From Adiantum capillus-veneris (Eukaryota > Streptophyta > Polypodiopsida > Polypodiales > Pteridaceae): a DNA stretch of 64,000 nt. The stretch lies in contig CM043965.1 of the NCBI GenBank assembly GCA_014529385.2, positions 15,190,912-15,254,911 of the forward strand, in the 5' to 3' direction. This document shows, piece by piece, positions 11,218 through 22,023 of the stretch (position 1 is the first letter of the stretch; every line of letters starts with the position of its first letter). The translations under genes and the position numbers were made by a program. Under the pieces are notes generated by a model. That model made no database searches. It was not told where the DNA came from and saw only the letters and a list, made by a program, of their open reading frames with translations.

Positions 11218-11747
11218 GAGCTAAGCTACTCATGAAAGGAGGGGACGAAATTTTTTTTTACTTTCCTAACCAGAAACCGAGAAGACAAAAATGGTATAAA
11301 CAAAAAAGAGACACCAAAAACGTGAAAGCTAGACCTATGCCATCAGTCTCTAGTAGAACATAGTTCCTAATGCAGATAGATGCACATTATTGTGACAAGG
11401 ATAAAATCATTGGCAGATATCCTTCAAATGAGAACCCAGAAATGTCAAAGACATCGAGAAAAACAAGGAAGGATACTTAAGCAAAATCAAAAAAACAGGA
11501 AAAGGAGTCAACCATGACACGAGTTGAGCAGAAAAAGAAGTATCAAGAGTTGAAAAAATCTCTAAAGGAGTTATATACAACCGAAATGGGAACCACAGAA
11601 GAGGATGGTAAAGATGTAATGAGTGTTCCATACCATTACAAGAAATCTACTCTCTAAGATTGAAAAATCATTGTCAACCAACCTGTTAGAGAACTACGTA
11701 AACAGGGTGAGTCATACGAAGGGCCTGAAAATGCAAAAAAGATAGAT

Positions 11748-12617
11748 TTGGTTGAACCAGGAGAAGACCCTAGGCCTGCCTACATTGCAAATGACCTAAC
11801 AAAAGAAGAAGAAGAGCTTTTGTTAAGCTTGTTGAAAGAGTACCGAGATATCTTTGCTTGGTCTTACAAGGATCTCAAGGGTGTTGATCCAAGAATCTTT
11901 CAACATACCATACCCATGAGAGATGCGAAACCAAGTAGACAAAGGCCATACACATATAATGAGACATTTGCCAGGAAGATCAAAGAAGATATTGAAAAAC
12001 TAAAGGAAGCTGAATTCATTTATGAAATTGAACACACAGATTGGGTGTCTCCAATTGTGGTAGTACCCAAGAAGAATGGAAAATTACGAGTGTGTGTCAA
12101 CCTCAAGAAAGTGAATGCAGCTACCATTAGAGACAACTTCCCACTTCCAATCACTGAGCATGTTTTAGAACGAGTTGCAGGAAAAGAAGCTTACAACTTC
12201 TTAGATGGATTTTTGGGATACAATCAACTTTTGGTTCACCCAAAAGATCAGCATAAAACTGCTTTTGCAACAAAATGGGATATTTTTACCTATCGGGGTA
12301 TGCCTTTTGGGTTAACAAATGCTCCTGCCACCTTTCAAAGATTGATGATCCATGATCTTAAAGAATATCTTAGGAAATTCTTGGAAGTATATATGGATGA
12401 TCTATGCGTACATTCATCAATCCAAGCTGATCATAAAAGGGTATTCGAAAAATGTAGATTTTATAGGATTTGCTTAAATCCTAAAAAGTGCACATTCATG
12501 GGTAGACAAGGAAAAATTCTTGGACATATAGTGTCTAAAAATGGCATAGCTATTGATATGGATAAAATTCATATTATTGCTGATTTTCCAAGACCAACAA
12601 TAGTCAAGGGGGTTTAA
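11748..12617 (+). CDS. Reverse transcriptase of element A
   Basis: This 289-codon frame covers most of a Ty3/gypsy RT. Landmarks in order are the N-terminal linker (LLKEYRDIFAWSY), HTDWVSPIVVVPKKNGKLRVCVNLKKVN, FPLPITEHVLERVAG, FLDGFLGYNQ, YRGMPFGLTNAPATFQRLM, and the catalytic YMDD at residues 215-218. After these comes the thumb region (NPKKCTFMG ... ILGHIVSKNGI). It stops at VKGV* just before the tether and RNase H. All polymerase Asp residues are present, so the lesion is the C-terminal stop. The motif style is closest to Athila/Tat. Confidence 0.88.
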   Translation: MVEPGEDPRPAYIANDLTKEEEELLLSLLKEYRDIFAWSYKDLKGVDPRIFQHTIPMRDAKPSRQRPYTYNETFARKIKEDIEKLKEAEFIYEIEHTDWVSPIVVVPKKNGKLRVCVNLKKVNAATIRDNFPLPITEHVLERVAGKEAYNFLDGFLGYNQLLVHPKDQHKTAFATKWDIFTYRGMPFGLTNAPATFQRLMIHDLKEYLRKFLEVYMDDLCVHSSIQADHKRVFEKCRFYRICLNPKKCTFMGRQGKILGHIVSKNGIAIDMDKIHIIADFPRPTIVKGV

Positions 12618-13200
12618 GCCTTCATGGAACATTGTGGATATTACAGACGGTTCATTTACATGTAAGCTATAATTGCAAAGCCCATGTATAGCTTGATTAC
12701 ACACTTTGAGTGGACTGAGGCGTGGGAAGAATCCTTCATGAAGCTTAAGTAAGCTCTCACCTCAGCTCCAATATTGAAAGCACCAGATTGGAATAAGATA
12801 TTCCACATACATGTAGATGCTTCCAATTTTTCCATAGGGTGTATACTAGCTCAACCGGGAGACGGATAATTGATTTTCCTATTTCTTATGCTAGCCGTCA
12901 GTTGAACGTGGTAGAAAAGAATTACACCACCATTGAAACGGAAGGATTATGAATAATCTATGCCGTAAAAAAGTATAGATATACCTATTAGCAAACAAAT
13001 TTGTGTTCTTTGTGGACCACCAAGCTTGGTGTTCTTTGTGGACCACCAAGCTTTATTGTACTTGGTCAACAAGCCATGCAACACCGGAAGAATAGTGAGA
13101 TGGTTCATCATTCTTCTAAAATTTGATTTCATTGTGGTTGTAAAAAAGGGCACTACTCATCAAAGAGCGGATCATTTGTCTACAATTGTTTCAGGGGAAT
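12618..13200 (+). pseudogene. RNase H remnant of element A
   Basis: After the RT stop, translation in the same frame gives FMEHCGYYRRFI, a stop, FEWTEAWEESFMKLK, a stop, LTSAPILKAPDW and HVDASNFSIGCILAQ, which carries the first RNase H Asp. After more breaks comes VDHQALLYLVNKP ... TTHQRADHLS, the third and fourth acidic positions. A 26-bp tandem duplication at 13004-13055 shifts the frame inside the domain. Confidence 0.75.
13004..13055 (+). repeat. 26-bp tandem duplication inside RNase H
   Basis: TGTTCTTTGTGGACCACCAA occurs at 13004 and at 13030, a period of 26 bp. It duplicates the codons for the VDHQA motif and changes the frame. Confidence 0.9.
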
Positions 13201-13202
13201 CA

Positions 13203-14700
13203 CCTAAAGGAGTAGGCGATGATCTACCAGATGCATATTTGTTCTCCATGGAAATGATACCTCGATGGTCGGAAAAGATGGTATCATTGATGACCATAGC
13301 TCAAGTGGATTCGCAAATACCACTTCCTATTACAATTGGATTAATCGAGCAATCAGCTATGTATCAATTACTAGCTGGTAGGCTATACAAAAAAAATCGA
13401 GATGGAATATTGCTCTTATGCATTAATCGTGAAGAGAAAAACCAATACCTAAGTCAAGCATATATAACCATAGTAGGACTTCACTTTGCGGAAGACCAAA
13501 GTATGCAAAGGATCTTGAGACTTGGAGTATTTTGACCAAGTATGAGGAGTGATGTTCGCTCTTTTGTAAAGGATTGTCCTCAATGTCAAAAACAAACACC
13601 TTTACCTCATGTAACATTGTTCCAAATGTCACGTGTTCCTAAGTGGAGTAATTATCTAGTTACTTACTTATTGAGCCGAACATTTCCTGAGGATACGAGC
13701 ACACACCGTCAAAGAGCAATTGAAACAGAAGCAAGAGACTATGCTTTTATTGGAAACCAATTGTATCGAAGATGTAAGGACCAACATTTGCGTCTTTGTG
13801 CAAATGAAGATGAATATATTCCAAATATAGAACAAGCACATGTTGGATTAGCTGGAGGTCACTTTTCTAGTGAGACCACCGCAAGAGCAATCTTAATGGT
13901 AGGCATATGGTGGCCAACACTTTTTGCAGATGCCAAAGAATATATTCAAAGGTGTGATGCTTGTCAACGAGCAAAAATGCCAACACGAGTAGATAGCATG
14001 CCTTAAGGCCAATGATGGGAGCTAGAGCTTTCACAAAATGGGGTATAGACTTTGTTGGGCCAATACAGCCACCTGTTTATAGAACACAGGCTCAATATAT
14101 CATTGTAGCTATGGACTATTTGACTAAGTGGGCCAAGGCTAAAGAAACTAAAAGAATGATACCAAAACCCCTACCGCATTCTTATATGAGTATGTATTCA
14201 CAAGATATGGATTGTCAATAGAAATTATCAGCGAGCGATAGGGAAACTCATTTCCTCAATGAGTTAATTGAGTATCTGCTTAATGAATTTATGGTCATCC
14301 ATAACAAATCAGCTCCCTATCACCCACAAGTAAACGGACAAGCTGAGAATATGGATAAGATTCTTAGCTCGGTATTGACTAAAGTGGTTAGTTCAGGAAG
14401 GACAGACTAGGAAATGAATCTCCATGCTGCTCTATGGGCTTATCGAGTTTCATTCAAAACAGCTTTAAATGCTACACCCTTTAATATTGTTTATGGTCTT
14501 GATTCCATACAACCAATAGAATTTCTATTGCCGACACTAAGGGTAGCAAAGGATCTTGAGTGGACTGGACATGAATTGTCAAAGAGACTTGAAGACTTAG
14601 AGAAGCTAGATGAGCAAAGGCTAGCTGTTGTAGCTCACATCTATGCACAAAATTGAAAACAAAAACAATTTTTTGATTCCTATCTAATTACAAAAATCTT
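13203..14700 (+). pseudogene. Integrase of element A with two zinc-binding N-terminal modules
   Basis: A first H2C2-like module spans YLSQAYITIVGLHFAEDQS ... KDCPQCQK (about 13450-13590). It is followed by a linker with GNQLYRRCKDQ, then a second, better kept module (QAHVGLAGGHFS ... QRCDACQRAK, about 13840-13980). After a frame change comes the catalytic core: GIDFVGPIQ (first Asp), an Asp-containing SASDRETHF segment, and PYHPQVNGQAENMDK, where the Glu is retained. LHAALWAYRVSFKTA and a C-terminal part follow. Stops at 14004, 14219, 14408 and 14654 break it. The doubled zinc module is unusual. Confidence 0.75.
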
Positions 14701-14826
14701 CAACAAAGGGGACTTAGTTCTAGTCTATTCCCTTAAGCAACACATTCCCAAGTTTAAGAAAAAGGGAAACGGACCGTTTTATCATCGAAGGGAATTGCCA
14801 AAAGATGTAGTGTCAACAAATGATGA

Positions 14827-15630
14827 ATGGTTAGATGGGATGGACCTTCGCATCAAAGTACGGTCAACAACCATAGCACAAATGCATTGGTCGACACAAA
14901 AGCTCGAGTAAATACAGGCAGTTATTCCATGTACAAGAAAGCAACAAGTCTGTCTCTGACAACAGGAATAGCGACTATCAAAGGATGCAACAAGAACCCC
15001 ACACCGACATTGGGAGTAGTCAACTTGAATGTGATAGTACATGGATGTTCATTTCCTCATCAGTTTGTGTGCTTACCAGATAAACACATGAATGAGACAA
15101 TGATTCTAGGAATTTCATGGATGCGGACATACAAGGCAGTACCAGATTGGGATACGAATCAGCTCAAGCTATCACCTAAAGGCGGGCAACTCATTGTTCC
15201 AATTGCACTAAGCAAGGAGGAATGGAAAGGCAATTACCAGCAAAGCAAACCACGAAGTCATCAATCTTCTCCATCTTATCAACAAGAAAATGCTATAAGT
15301 AACATGCAAGGAGTTAGGCAAATTTGGGTGCCAAAAGCACAGCGTAAAGACAAGCCCATGCAAATCTGGGTACCCAAAACATCATCGACACTACCAAAGA
15401 CGGTTCCAAAGATTAAAACACAGAGACAAGCATCTCCGAGAAAGGAACCTAACACGAAATGGATTTCAAAGAAAAAAGAGCACTTATCTTCCCCACAAAC
15501 TGCAAAACCGATCAAGCAATGGAGAGTTAAGCCTCAGAACACTCAACCACACCATTCTACACCAAGTAAACCGAAGTATCCATGGCAAGTAAAATCTCAA
15601 CCTCCCTACAATACTCAGAGGAAAGAATAA
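14827..15630 (+). CDS. Post-integrase ORF with a degenerate retropepsin-like domain and a basic repeat tail
   Basis: A 267-codon open frame lies downstream of integrase. Residues ~20-125 look like an aspartic protease fold: NALVDTKARVNTGSYSMYK (D-T-K-A where D-T-G-A is expected), then LGVVNLNVIVHG, then ETMILGISWMRTYKAVPDW, which corresponds to the ILG-x-x-W-L strand of retropepsins. The C-terminal half is Gln/Pro/Lys-rich and repeats QIWVPK and WxVKxQ motifs (about residues 165-260), suggesting RNA or protein binding by low-complexity sequence. It overlaps the next ORF by 49 bp. Its role is unknown; the position matches the extra ORF of Athila-type elements. Confidence 0.5.
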   Translation: MVRWDGPSHQSTVNNHSTNALVDTKARVNTGSYSMYKKATSLSLTTGIATIKGCNKNPTPTLGVVNLNVIVHGCSFPHQFVCLPDKHMNETMILGISWMRTYKAVPDWDTNQLKLSPKGGQLIVPIALSKEEWKGNYQQSKPRSHQSSPSYQQENAISNMQGVRQIWVPKAQRKDKPMQIWVPKTSSTLPKTVPKIKTQRQASPRKEPNTKWISKKKEHLSSPQTAKPIKQWRVKPQNTQPHHSTPSKPKYPWQVKSQPPYNTQRKE

Positions 15631-16982
15631 ATTATCAGGAAACTTTCTTGCGACAAATACGAGAAAATCCCGCAGTGGCCTCGATGAAAGGAACAGACAA
15701 GGTCTACAAAGAATTAGAGAAAAAGAACAAGGACCTCGAGCTAGAGCTTAAACTGGAGCAATCTTAGCGCAAAGACTTGGCATTGATGCGAGTGAAACAA
15801 GAAGACGAGCTGCTGAAAGAAATAGTGGAGCTTAAAAGAGTCAACCAGTTGTTAAGAGATGGACGGCCAGAAACTCAAGAAGAGACAGGAACTTCAGAAC
15901 CACCACAAATAGATATCCCCTCAGTTTCTTTCGCTGAGATGGAGACACAGCCAGCAGAAGGAGAAGGTGGCAAGGAAGACTTTCAGGTACAAATAACAGA
16001 AATAGATACAGTTCCAATGGTCCAGCTGTCAAAAGCTGAGGAAGATGCTCCGAAGGAAAACATTACACAAAAGGTGGATGAGCAGTGGAAAGCAGCAATG
16101 GATTGGGAGTTGAGAGTCCTTCGCTCTGTCAGCATTACACAACTCACTCCCAATCAAATCAATGCGCAATGGCATCAGCAATCCCTGCCCTATCCTTTGA
16201 TAAAGGTGGAGTTGCTCCAAGTCCAAGAGAGGCTGTACAAAGACATGCAAGAAGAAGGCACATATCAAGGCCACCCAAAGTGGAGGCTGAGCTAGTTGAA
16301 CAAGAATCCAAGGTATTTGATTTTGTTCACAAGAGCACCAGCGGCCCTACAAAAGGATCCTACTTTCTGTCCTGTACCAAGAGTAAGGACCTGGCAAGCA
16401 CATGAGGCATTAACAAAGAAGCGGCTAACCTGGCTAAACTACCTAAGATTGCTTGCTCCAGAAAAGGGACCACCGACTGAACAGTACATGGTGAAAACCC
16501 TAACGGGCTCCATGTCCTTCTTCAAAAGTCTTTGAGTCTATCATGTGCAATGCTATATAAAATATGCCAAATGTTGCTCACCTGCATCAAAGTTTTCCAT
16601 GAGCCAGAGCAAGCAGGCACCCCGTGGATGTCATTCCTCGAGGGTAATAAAGGTTTATGCTATGATCTCAGTGGGACCTTCCGAAGAAATCCTTTATGGC
16701 TTCTACGCCAGATGTATGTTCTTACCTTCTCACAATATGTTGGCATTCGAGGAAGCATTCTACATAGGGTTCTTCACTTGGCAAATGAAGATATTTGGGC
16801 CAGTGATCAGCAACTTTACTTCAAGATTTGTAGGCTACTCGATAGTGGAGCTTAAAAACAGAGTCACAATGCAATTCTTGCAGGTGCCAGATAAAAAGAG
16901 ACAGATCAGATACGAAAAGGCCCTAAATACGCTTAAAGACCGCCTCGCCAGCCATCAACCCAAAGACTACTTCCGTCCATAA
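15582..16982 (+). pseudogene. Second post-integrase ORF of element A, one frame with three stops
   Basis: One frame from 15582 to 16982 (about 467 codons) is interrupted only at 15765, 16293 and 16533. The first ~90 residues predict a coiled coil (KVYKELEKKNKDLELELKLEQ ... DELLKEIVELKRVNQLL). The middle is acidic and Pro/Glu-rich. The C-terminal ~145 residues look globular (EEAFYIGFFTWQMKIFGPV ... NTLKDRLASHQP). I recognise no family, and no signal peptide or clear transmembrane helix marks it as an envelope protein. It ends 40 bp before the 3' LTR. Confidence 0.5.
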
Positions 16983-17006
16983 AGTTGTGTCAATGGACGA
17001 CACAGG

Positions 17007-17021
17007 CGAGGAGGGGGGGGA
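17007..17021 (+). other. Polypurine tract of element A
   Basis: The G-rich run gaggagggggggga directly abuts the TGTTAGCAC start of the 3' LTR, as expected for the plus-strand primer. Confidence 0.75.
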
Positions 17022-17299
17022 TGTTAGCACCAAGCTAACTCGGATACCATTTTTTGAAGCTCTCATGAAAAACACTTATTATTTTGATAAATCGAGAATA
17101 TTGTAACTCTTATTTTCCGGATAAACTTTGTAACTAATGAGCCGGGGCTACAAGCTTCCAAATTGTATCAACCTATTATTACCTATCTTTAGTTAGAGCT
17201 CCCAAATTATTAGTTTTGACCACCAAAAACCTTCGCTAAGGTATAAATGCCAATTTTTGTAAGTTATTATTAAGTTTTGGATAATAAAATACATAGCGT
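17022..17299 (+). repeat. 3' LTR of element A, truncated
   Basis: It matches 2764-3045 of the 5' LTR and then diverges abruptly at 17298-17300, where a sequence beginning TGGAGAGGGG (the end of LTR B on the minus strand) starts. About 640 bp of the LTR is missing. Confidence 0.8.
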
Positions 17300-19661
17300 T
17301 GGAGAGGGGGAATGGGGGAACATGCTCAGCACAAACAAAAGGGCCTCTCTATAGCTCAAGGTATCCACAGCACCCCTATCCTCTCGGAAAACACCTTCAA
17401 ACACACAACTCACACTAGCAGACCACCGCCTGCTCAATTGCCACTGCTCACACGCTCTACAAACCACCACAAAAGATACACTTACTACCACTGCATGTCT
17501 CCACCCTTACACACACACACACACAGCAACTCAATCTCACTCTCTCACACAACACACCGTCGGTCTGGGGGGGCACACACGTCCACACAGCCGGCACCGA
17601 GGAGAACCATGAAAGCAGGAGAAAGAGAAGGGGGGAACGAGAAACAACGGCTCGTTTGCACTTCACCAAACACTTATACAAACTCACACTGCCATCACCA
17701 TGGCCATTTACACAAGAAAAATGCAAAGGGCTTGACAGGCACACTCCTCTGTCCAAAAGCTCCCCTTTGCAGGCTTCAAACGACACTTCAAAAGGACAAG
17801 AAAAGCCCCAAATTTGATCCATTTTTTACTTTTATAGGGGGGGCCTTTTCTTTGGGAATTTACAATTTAATTGGTCCACCTGGAACCTTGAATTGGCATT
17901 TTTGGGAAAGGGGGCACCGCTTTGCTCTATCTCTCTCTTCTTCACTATTTACACTTGGGGGGGGGCATTAGCGATGTCACTATTGCCCCCTAGCATTTTC
18001 ATTTTTTATTTTTTATTTTTCATTTTTACCCTTTGTGGTCTCAACCTTGCACTGCTCCACATGCTTGACTTTAACACACACTCTCTCTCTCTCTTTATCC
18101 GATTCCTCTTGCCCCCTTTTTGCTCTTTGGTTTATTTGATCTTGCCTTTGCCCGGATATCCCTTCGTTTGGGCCCATTTGGCCTTGCTTGGATTTGCCCA
18201 CTTGGCTTTGCTCGGATGGCCTCTGCTGCCCTCGAAATCCCTCTCTCTCTCTGGCTCGCTTACTCTGCTGTGGGACTTTCCTCTTACCTAAGGGGGGGAG
18301 GCAATAGCGATGTCGCTATTGCCCGCTCCTCACTTCTTCAAAATTTCGGGCCTCTAATGGCCGGGGGAACTGCCTCGTGCCAGGCTCCCTTGCCACATCG
18401 CCTCCTGCTCTTCTCCCACACGGGCGTGCCGCCCATAGCGCCGCCTCGCCTTGCCAAAACCCGCCCATGCAGCACCCAGTAGGGCCTCCCGCTCACGCAC
18501 CATGGCCAATGGGAGGGAGAGCTCCCCTCTCTCTTCCCTTGTGTCCTTATGGATGCCCATGGTACAGCTTATATAGAGTGCCCCCCAAGCCCTCCTCTGC
18601 GCATATGGGACAATGCCCGCACCACGTGGCAGTTGCCGGACCCTTGAGCCCTCAAGGCCTTTGCAAATTTTTTGAAAACACTCCTATAAAGAGCCCACTT
18701 TCCCCCCTTGCCTGTGTAAGATTGTGCCAAGTGCCCATTTTGTCGGCCCCGGGTTGTGTAGATATGTTTGTCTTCTGACTCCCCTGTGCTCGTTATTCAA
18801 AGCCGCCTAAAACCAAGAAAACTATCTGCATACATTCCCCCGTCATATCTCCTTTCTTTCCCAGGCCGGAACTCGGTGCTCGGGGCTTAGAATTACACGC
18901 GGTCGATTTTTACTAACTCCACATAGTGCATACTACCTTTGAGAATCTTGGCGAGGCTCCAAAGACGCCACATTTTCCAATGCGGTCAAATGAGTACAGA
19001 CCCGACCCCCGAAAAATCTTCTAATGGCCATAACTTGCCATTTAGAGCTCCGATTTGCGATCCGAAAAGACAAGCATGCTCCGTAACTCGAGCACTACAC
19101 ATGTATATACTGACATCATCCTGGGCCACCTGTCCCCAGCTGCCCTGTCCGTCGAGGATCTGCTACACACTCTTTCTTTAAACTTCAATATCTAGAGCAC
19201 CAGGGCTCCGTTTGACAAGCCGTTTGGATCGGCTTCTAGAGCACGCTGAACTCTACATTCTAGAGCCTTGACTTGGCATTTCGGACATCTTCATCTGCCA
19301 TCCCATATGGACCATTCCGCTGCACTTTTGGCCTAAAAAACCGCATTAGGCATACTTTCCCGCTATCCTTTGGCTGCCTAGGGCCTTAGCACCTGCCCTA
19401 GCCTTCTGCACTGCACTCGACTAATGCCTTTGCGTGGCATAGACCACCTGCTAGCTTCGACCAACTTTGGATGCACCATCATTGCCCAGCCCCCTCGTCG
19501 AACATTTATGTTCGACCAAAAGCATATGTACATAACTTTAAAACTAGCACACCAAACTGATGATTAAAAGCACTCACAAAACCACAATTGTATGTACAGG
19601 CTGTGTACAAAAGCTTCATCTTTTTTCTCTCGCACATTGCATGCTCTAGGTGGGTTGCCCA
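17300..19661 (-). repeat. 3' LTR of element B (~2.36 kb)
   Basis: On the minus strand a G-run polypurine tract (complement of 19662-19670) follows the integrase frame and is followed by TGGGCAACCC. The block ends CTCTCCA at 17300, giving TG...CA. It contains a TATA box near 18573, C/G homopolymers, CT and CA tracts, and no real ORF. No second copy lies in the window, so the LTR call rests on position, the TG/CA ends and the promoter. Confidence 0.6.
18568..18578 (-). promoter_or_regulatory. TATA box in LTR of element B
   Basis: CTCTATATAAG on the minus strand is a textbook plant TATA box, about 1.09 kb into the LTR. It would drive transcription toward lower coordinates. Confidence 0.55.
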
Positions 19662-20754
19662 CCCCCCTTGATTATAATTTGCTGCACTTCAGGCACTAGA
19701 TTCCTCTCGAAATACAGTTTGAGCCGTACACCATTTACCTTGTTCCTAAGAAGCTTGCCATTTGCTCTTACTAGTTGATACGTCCCATTCGGAAAGGCCT
19801 TCTTCACTTTATATGGACCTGTCCACTTCTTTTTGAACTTCTTCTGGGATGTGAAATCCAAGTAACTTTCATACTTCATGACCATGTCTCCTTCCTCTAT
19901 CTTCTTGTCCGGCAGGTTTTGATTGAACATGGCAACCCGCTTCTCTCTCTCCTTCACATAGTAGTCTGCCGTTGCCTCTCTGTCCATCTGCAAAGCTCCA
20001 AGCTGGCTATCCGATCCTGTAGAACTCCTTGTTGGGTGGCATTGGCACGCCACATACCCTTTAAAGCACCTAGTTGTGCATGCACTGGCAACACAGCCTC
20101 CTTACCATAGACAAGCTCGAATGGAGTGAAGTTTGTAGCCACCTTATAAGACGTTCTATACGCCCACAGACACTTCTCTAGATTTGCTTCCCACTCAGCT
20201 TCCTGCTTGTACACATACTTCGTTAACATTTTGACGATTTGACCATTAGCACTCTTGACTAGACGATTGCATTGGGGGTGATAGGGTGAGGAAAACCGAT
20301 GCTGAATCTTTAAATTTTCCACTAATGCACTCCTACCCCTGAGCTTGCTTCCAAACCCCTGACCCCTATCAGAAATTAACACCCATGGAACACCAAACCG
20401 GCAACAAATGTTATCAAACACAAATTGAGCCACCACATTAGCATTCACTTCCTTCACTGCTTTGGCCTCGACCCACCTTGTGAGGTAGTCAATGGCTACC
20501 ACCACGTACTTCTTACCACTTGTAGACTTTGGGAGAGGGCCTATGGCATCGAGACCCCACTTCTCAAAAGCACTTTGTGCGATGATGACCCCCTGTGACT
20601 CCGCTACCAGTTGTCTTTCACCTATAGTCTGACACTCGTGGCACGTCTTGCACTAGTAATGCACGTCCTTCACAATGGAAGGCCACCAAAAGCCTGCTCT
20701 AAGCACTCAAAACAGAACCTAGTCTTTGCCCTGGTGTTTGCTCTCTTCATGGCA
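19646..20754 (-). pseudogene. Integrase of element B, catalytic Glu replaced by Lys
   Basis: Minus-strand translation shows a zinc-binding remnant (FWWPSIVKDVHY ... CKTCHECQ), the core (EKWGLDAIGPLPKS, VVAIDYLTRWVEAKAV, then VLISDRGQGF with the second Asp), and SPYHPQCNRLVKSANGQ, where the third catalytic residue is Lys (codon near 20253) instead of Glu. After a frame change near 20000 a C-terminal domain with the GPY-type motif (KKWTGPYKVKKAFPNGTYQL) ends at 19646. Stops lie in the zinc region near 20650-20755. It is inactive. Confidence 0.8.
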
Positions 20755-21402
20755 TTACTCCAACACCATTCTTATCTCTTCTTTGTATAGCACCCTTCTA
20801 AGCACTCTGTCACGCCCATAGTTCATGAGATCTTCACCTACCAGTGTGAATTTGCGGGCCTTTTGCACCACTCTTCTCTTTTGCAGCTTGGACAAACCCT
20901 CTGAACATTGCCCCATACCCAAAAAACCTTCAATCTCTTTAAGAGTCTCCCTACCTGCATAAGTGGCTAGGGCCACATATAGACCTGCAACATGCACCTG
21001 TACTTTGCTGCTAGCTATTTGATCCGCCTCTTGGTTCTTCTCTCTCCTCACATGCTTGAATTGTACTTCTTCAAAATACCTCAACATCTTCTTGATGGAA
21101 AAGAACCAATGCTTCAAAGAATCACGCTTTACCTGCCATTGGCCTAACAGTTGCTTGATGACTAGCAATGCATCTCCCTTCACCACCAACCTTGAAATAC
21201 TGAACTCTATGCACTGCTTTAAACCCAAATGCAGAGTGAGATACTCCGCCTCATTATTGGTCTGGACATCCTCCAGATCATACGCCTGTGAGAATATAGT
21301 TTTGTCGTTTGGGTCGTAGATCACCACACCTCCTCCTGCTTTCTGCACTACCCTTCAATATGCTCCGTCGAACCACATTGTAAAAGCATCTTCCAAGTCG
21401 GG
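20755..21402 (-). pseudogene. Second (plant-type) RNase H of element B
   Basis: After MWFDGAY (first Asp) and an in-frame TGA near 21352, the frame continues QKAGGGVVIYDPNDKTIF, VQTNNEAEYLTLHLGLKQCIE (Glu), VVKGDALLVIKQLLGQWQV (Asp) and REKNQEADQIASS (last Asp). All four acidic residues are present. The GGG...TNNEAEY signature is that of the archaeal/plant-type RNase H known in Tat elements. The 3' part (about 20760-20930) is the linker to integrase. Confidence 0.82.
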
Positions 21403-21403
21403 T

Positions 21404-22011
21404 TCCTCCTTAGCTTCATCTCGTACCACTCTTGGATAGGCCGGCAAATCGATGGCCTTGCCGACAAGAATTTCTGCCAGGTGAGATCGACTCGTGTGAT
21501 CTACCTTAAACTCAAACTCGAACTCTTGTAGCTCCAACACCCACTTCATAATCCTTCTCCCTGGCTTCAAATGTAGCACTACCTCTGGCAATATTATTAG
21601 CCATCAACACAAAAACTTACGCACAATCAAATGGACTTTAAACTTCCTACAAGCAAAGACCAGAGCCATCACCCACTGCTCCGCCTCGGTGTAGGTAGCC
21701 TCTCTTGGGCTAATCACCCTGCTCTCGAAGTATATCGGCTTGTAGCTTCTCCCTACCTTTTGCAGTAGAACCGCTCCAATAGCAATTGTACCCACTGTCA
21801 TAGACACATAAAAGTCGTCCTCTCGATTGGGAGGACACACCGCTGGCAACTGGCACAAAATCTCCTTGACTCTATCAAAAGCCTCCTGAGCTTCCTTATC
21901 CCACTCATAACCATGCACTTGCTGAGCCCTCTTTTGAAGAGGATGCACATATTGCGACAGCTTCCAAAAGAAATGTGATAAATACTTCAACTTATGAACA
22001 AATGAAGCCAA
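21404..22011 (-). pseudogene. First (retroviral) RNase H of element B
   Basis: The frame opens with MASFVHKLKYLSHFF, the RT tether, and continues FYVSMTVGTIAIGAVLLQKVGRSYKPIYFESRVIS and YTEAEQWVMALVFACRKFK. A stop near 21604 precedes LELQEFEFEFKVDHTSRSHLAEIL. The first catalytic Asp position reads Met-Thr-Val (SMTV for the usual D/S-A-S), consistent with the known decay of the retroviral RNase H when a second copy is present. Confidence 0.75.
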
Positions 22012-22023
22012 ACCTTGAGCATC

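Larger units (their letters stand above)
2764..17299 (+). mobile_element. Element A: Athila/Tat-like Ty3/gypsy LTR retrotransposon, ~14.5 kb
   Basis: The order is 5' LTR, tRNA-Asp-type PBS, 3.5-kb leader, gag, protease, RT, RNase H, integrase, two extra ORFs, polypurine tract, truncated 3' LTR. The TGGCRCCGYTRCCGRGG-type PBS and the RT motif spacing (LPITEHVLERVAG, FLDGFLGYNQ) are known of the Athila/Tat group. Extra ORFs after integrase also occur in Athila elements. Several stops and frameshifts are present, so it is not autonomous now. Its 3' LTR is cut at 17299 by the LTR of element B. Confidence 0.85.

Noticed and set aside
14827-16982. Envelope gene making element A a retrovirus-like element
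   Set aside because: No signal peptide, membrane anchor or cleavage site is visible; the first ORF looks protease-like and the second coiled-coil.
17312-19181. Several 100-220 codon ORFs in 17312-19181
   Set aside because: They lie in both strands of the putative LTR B, are dominated by CT/CA tracts and C-runs, and have no domain.
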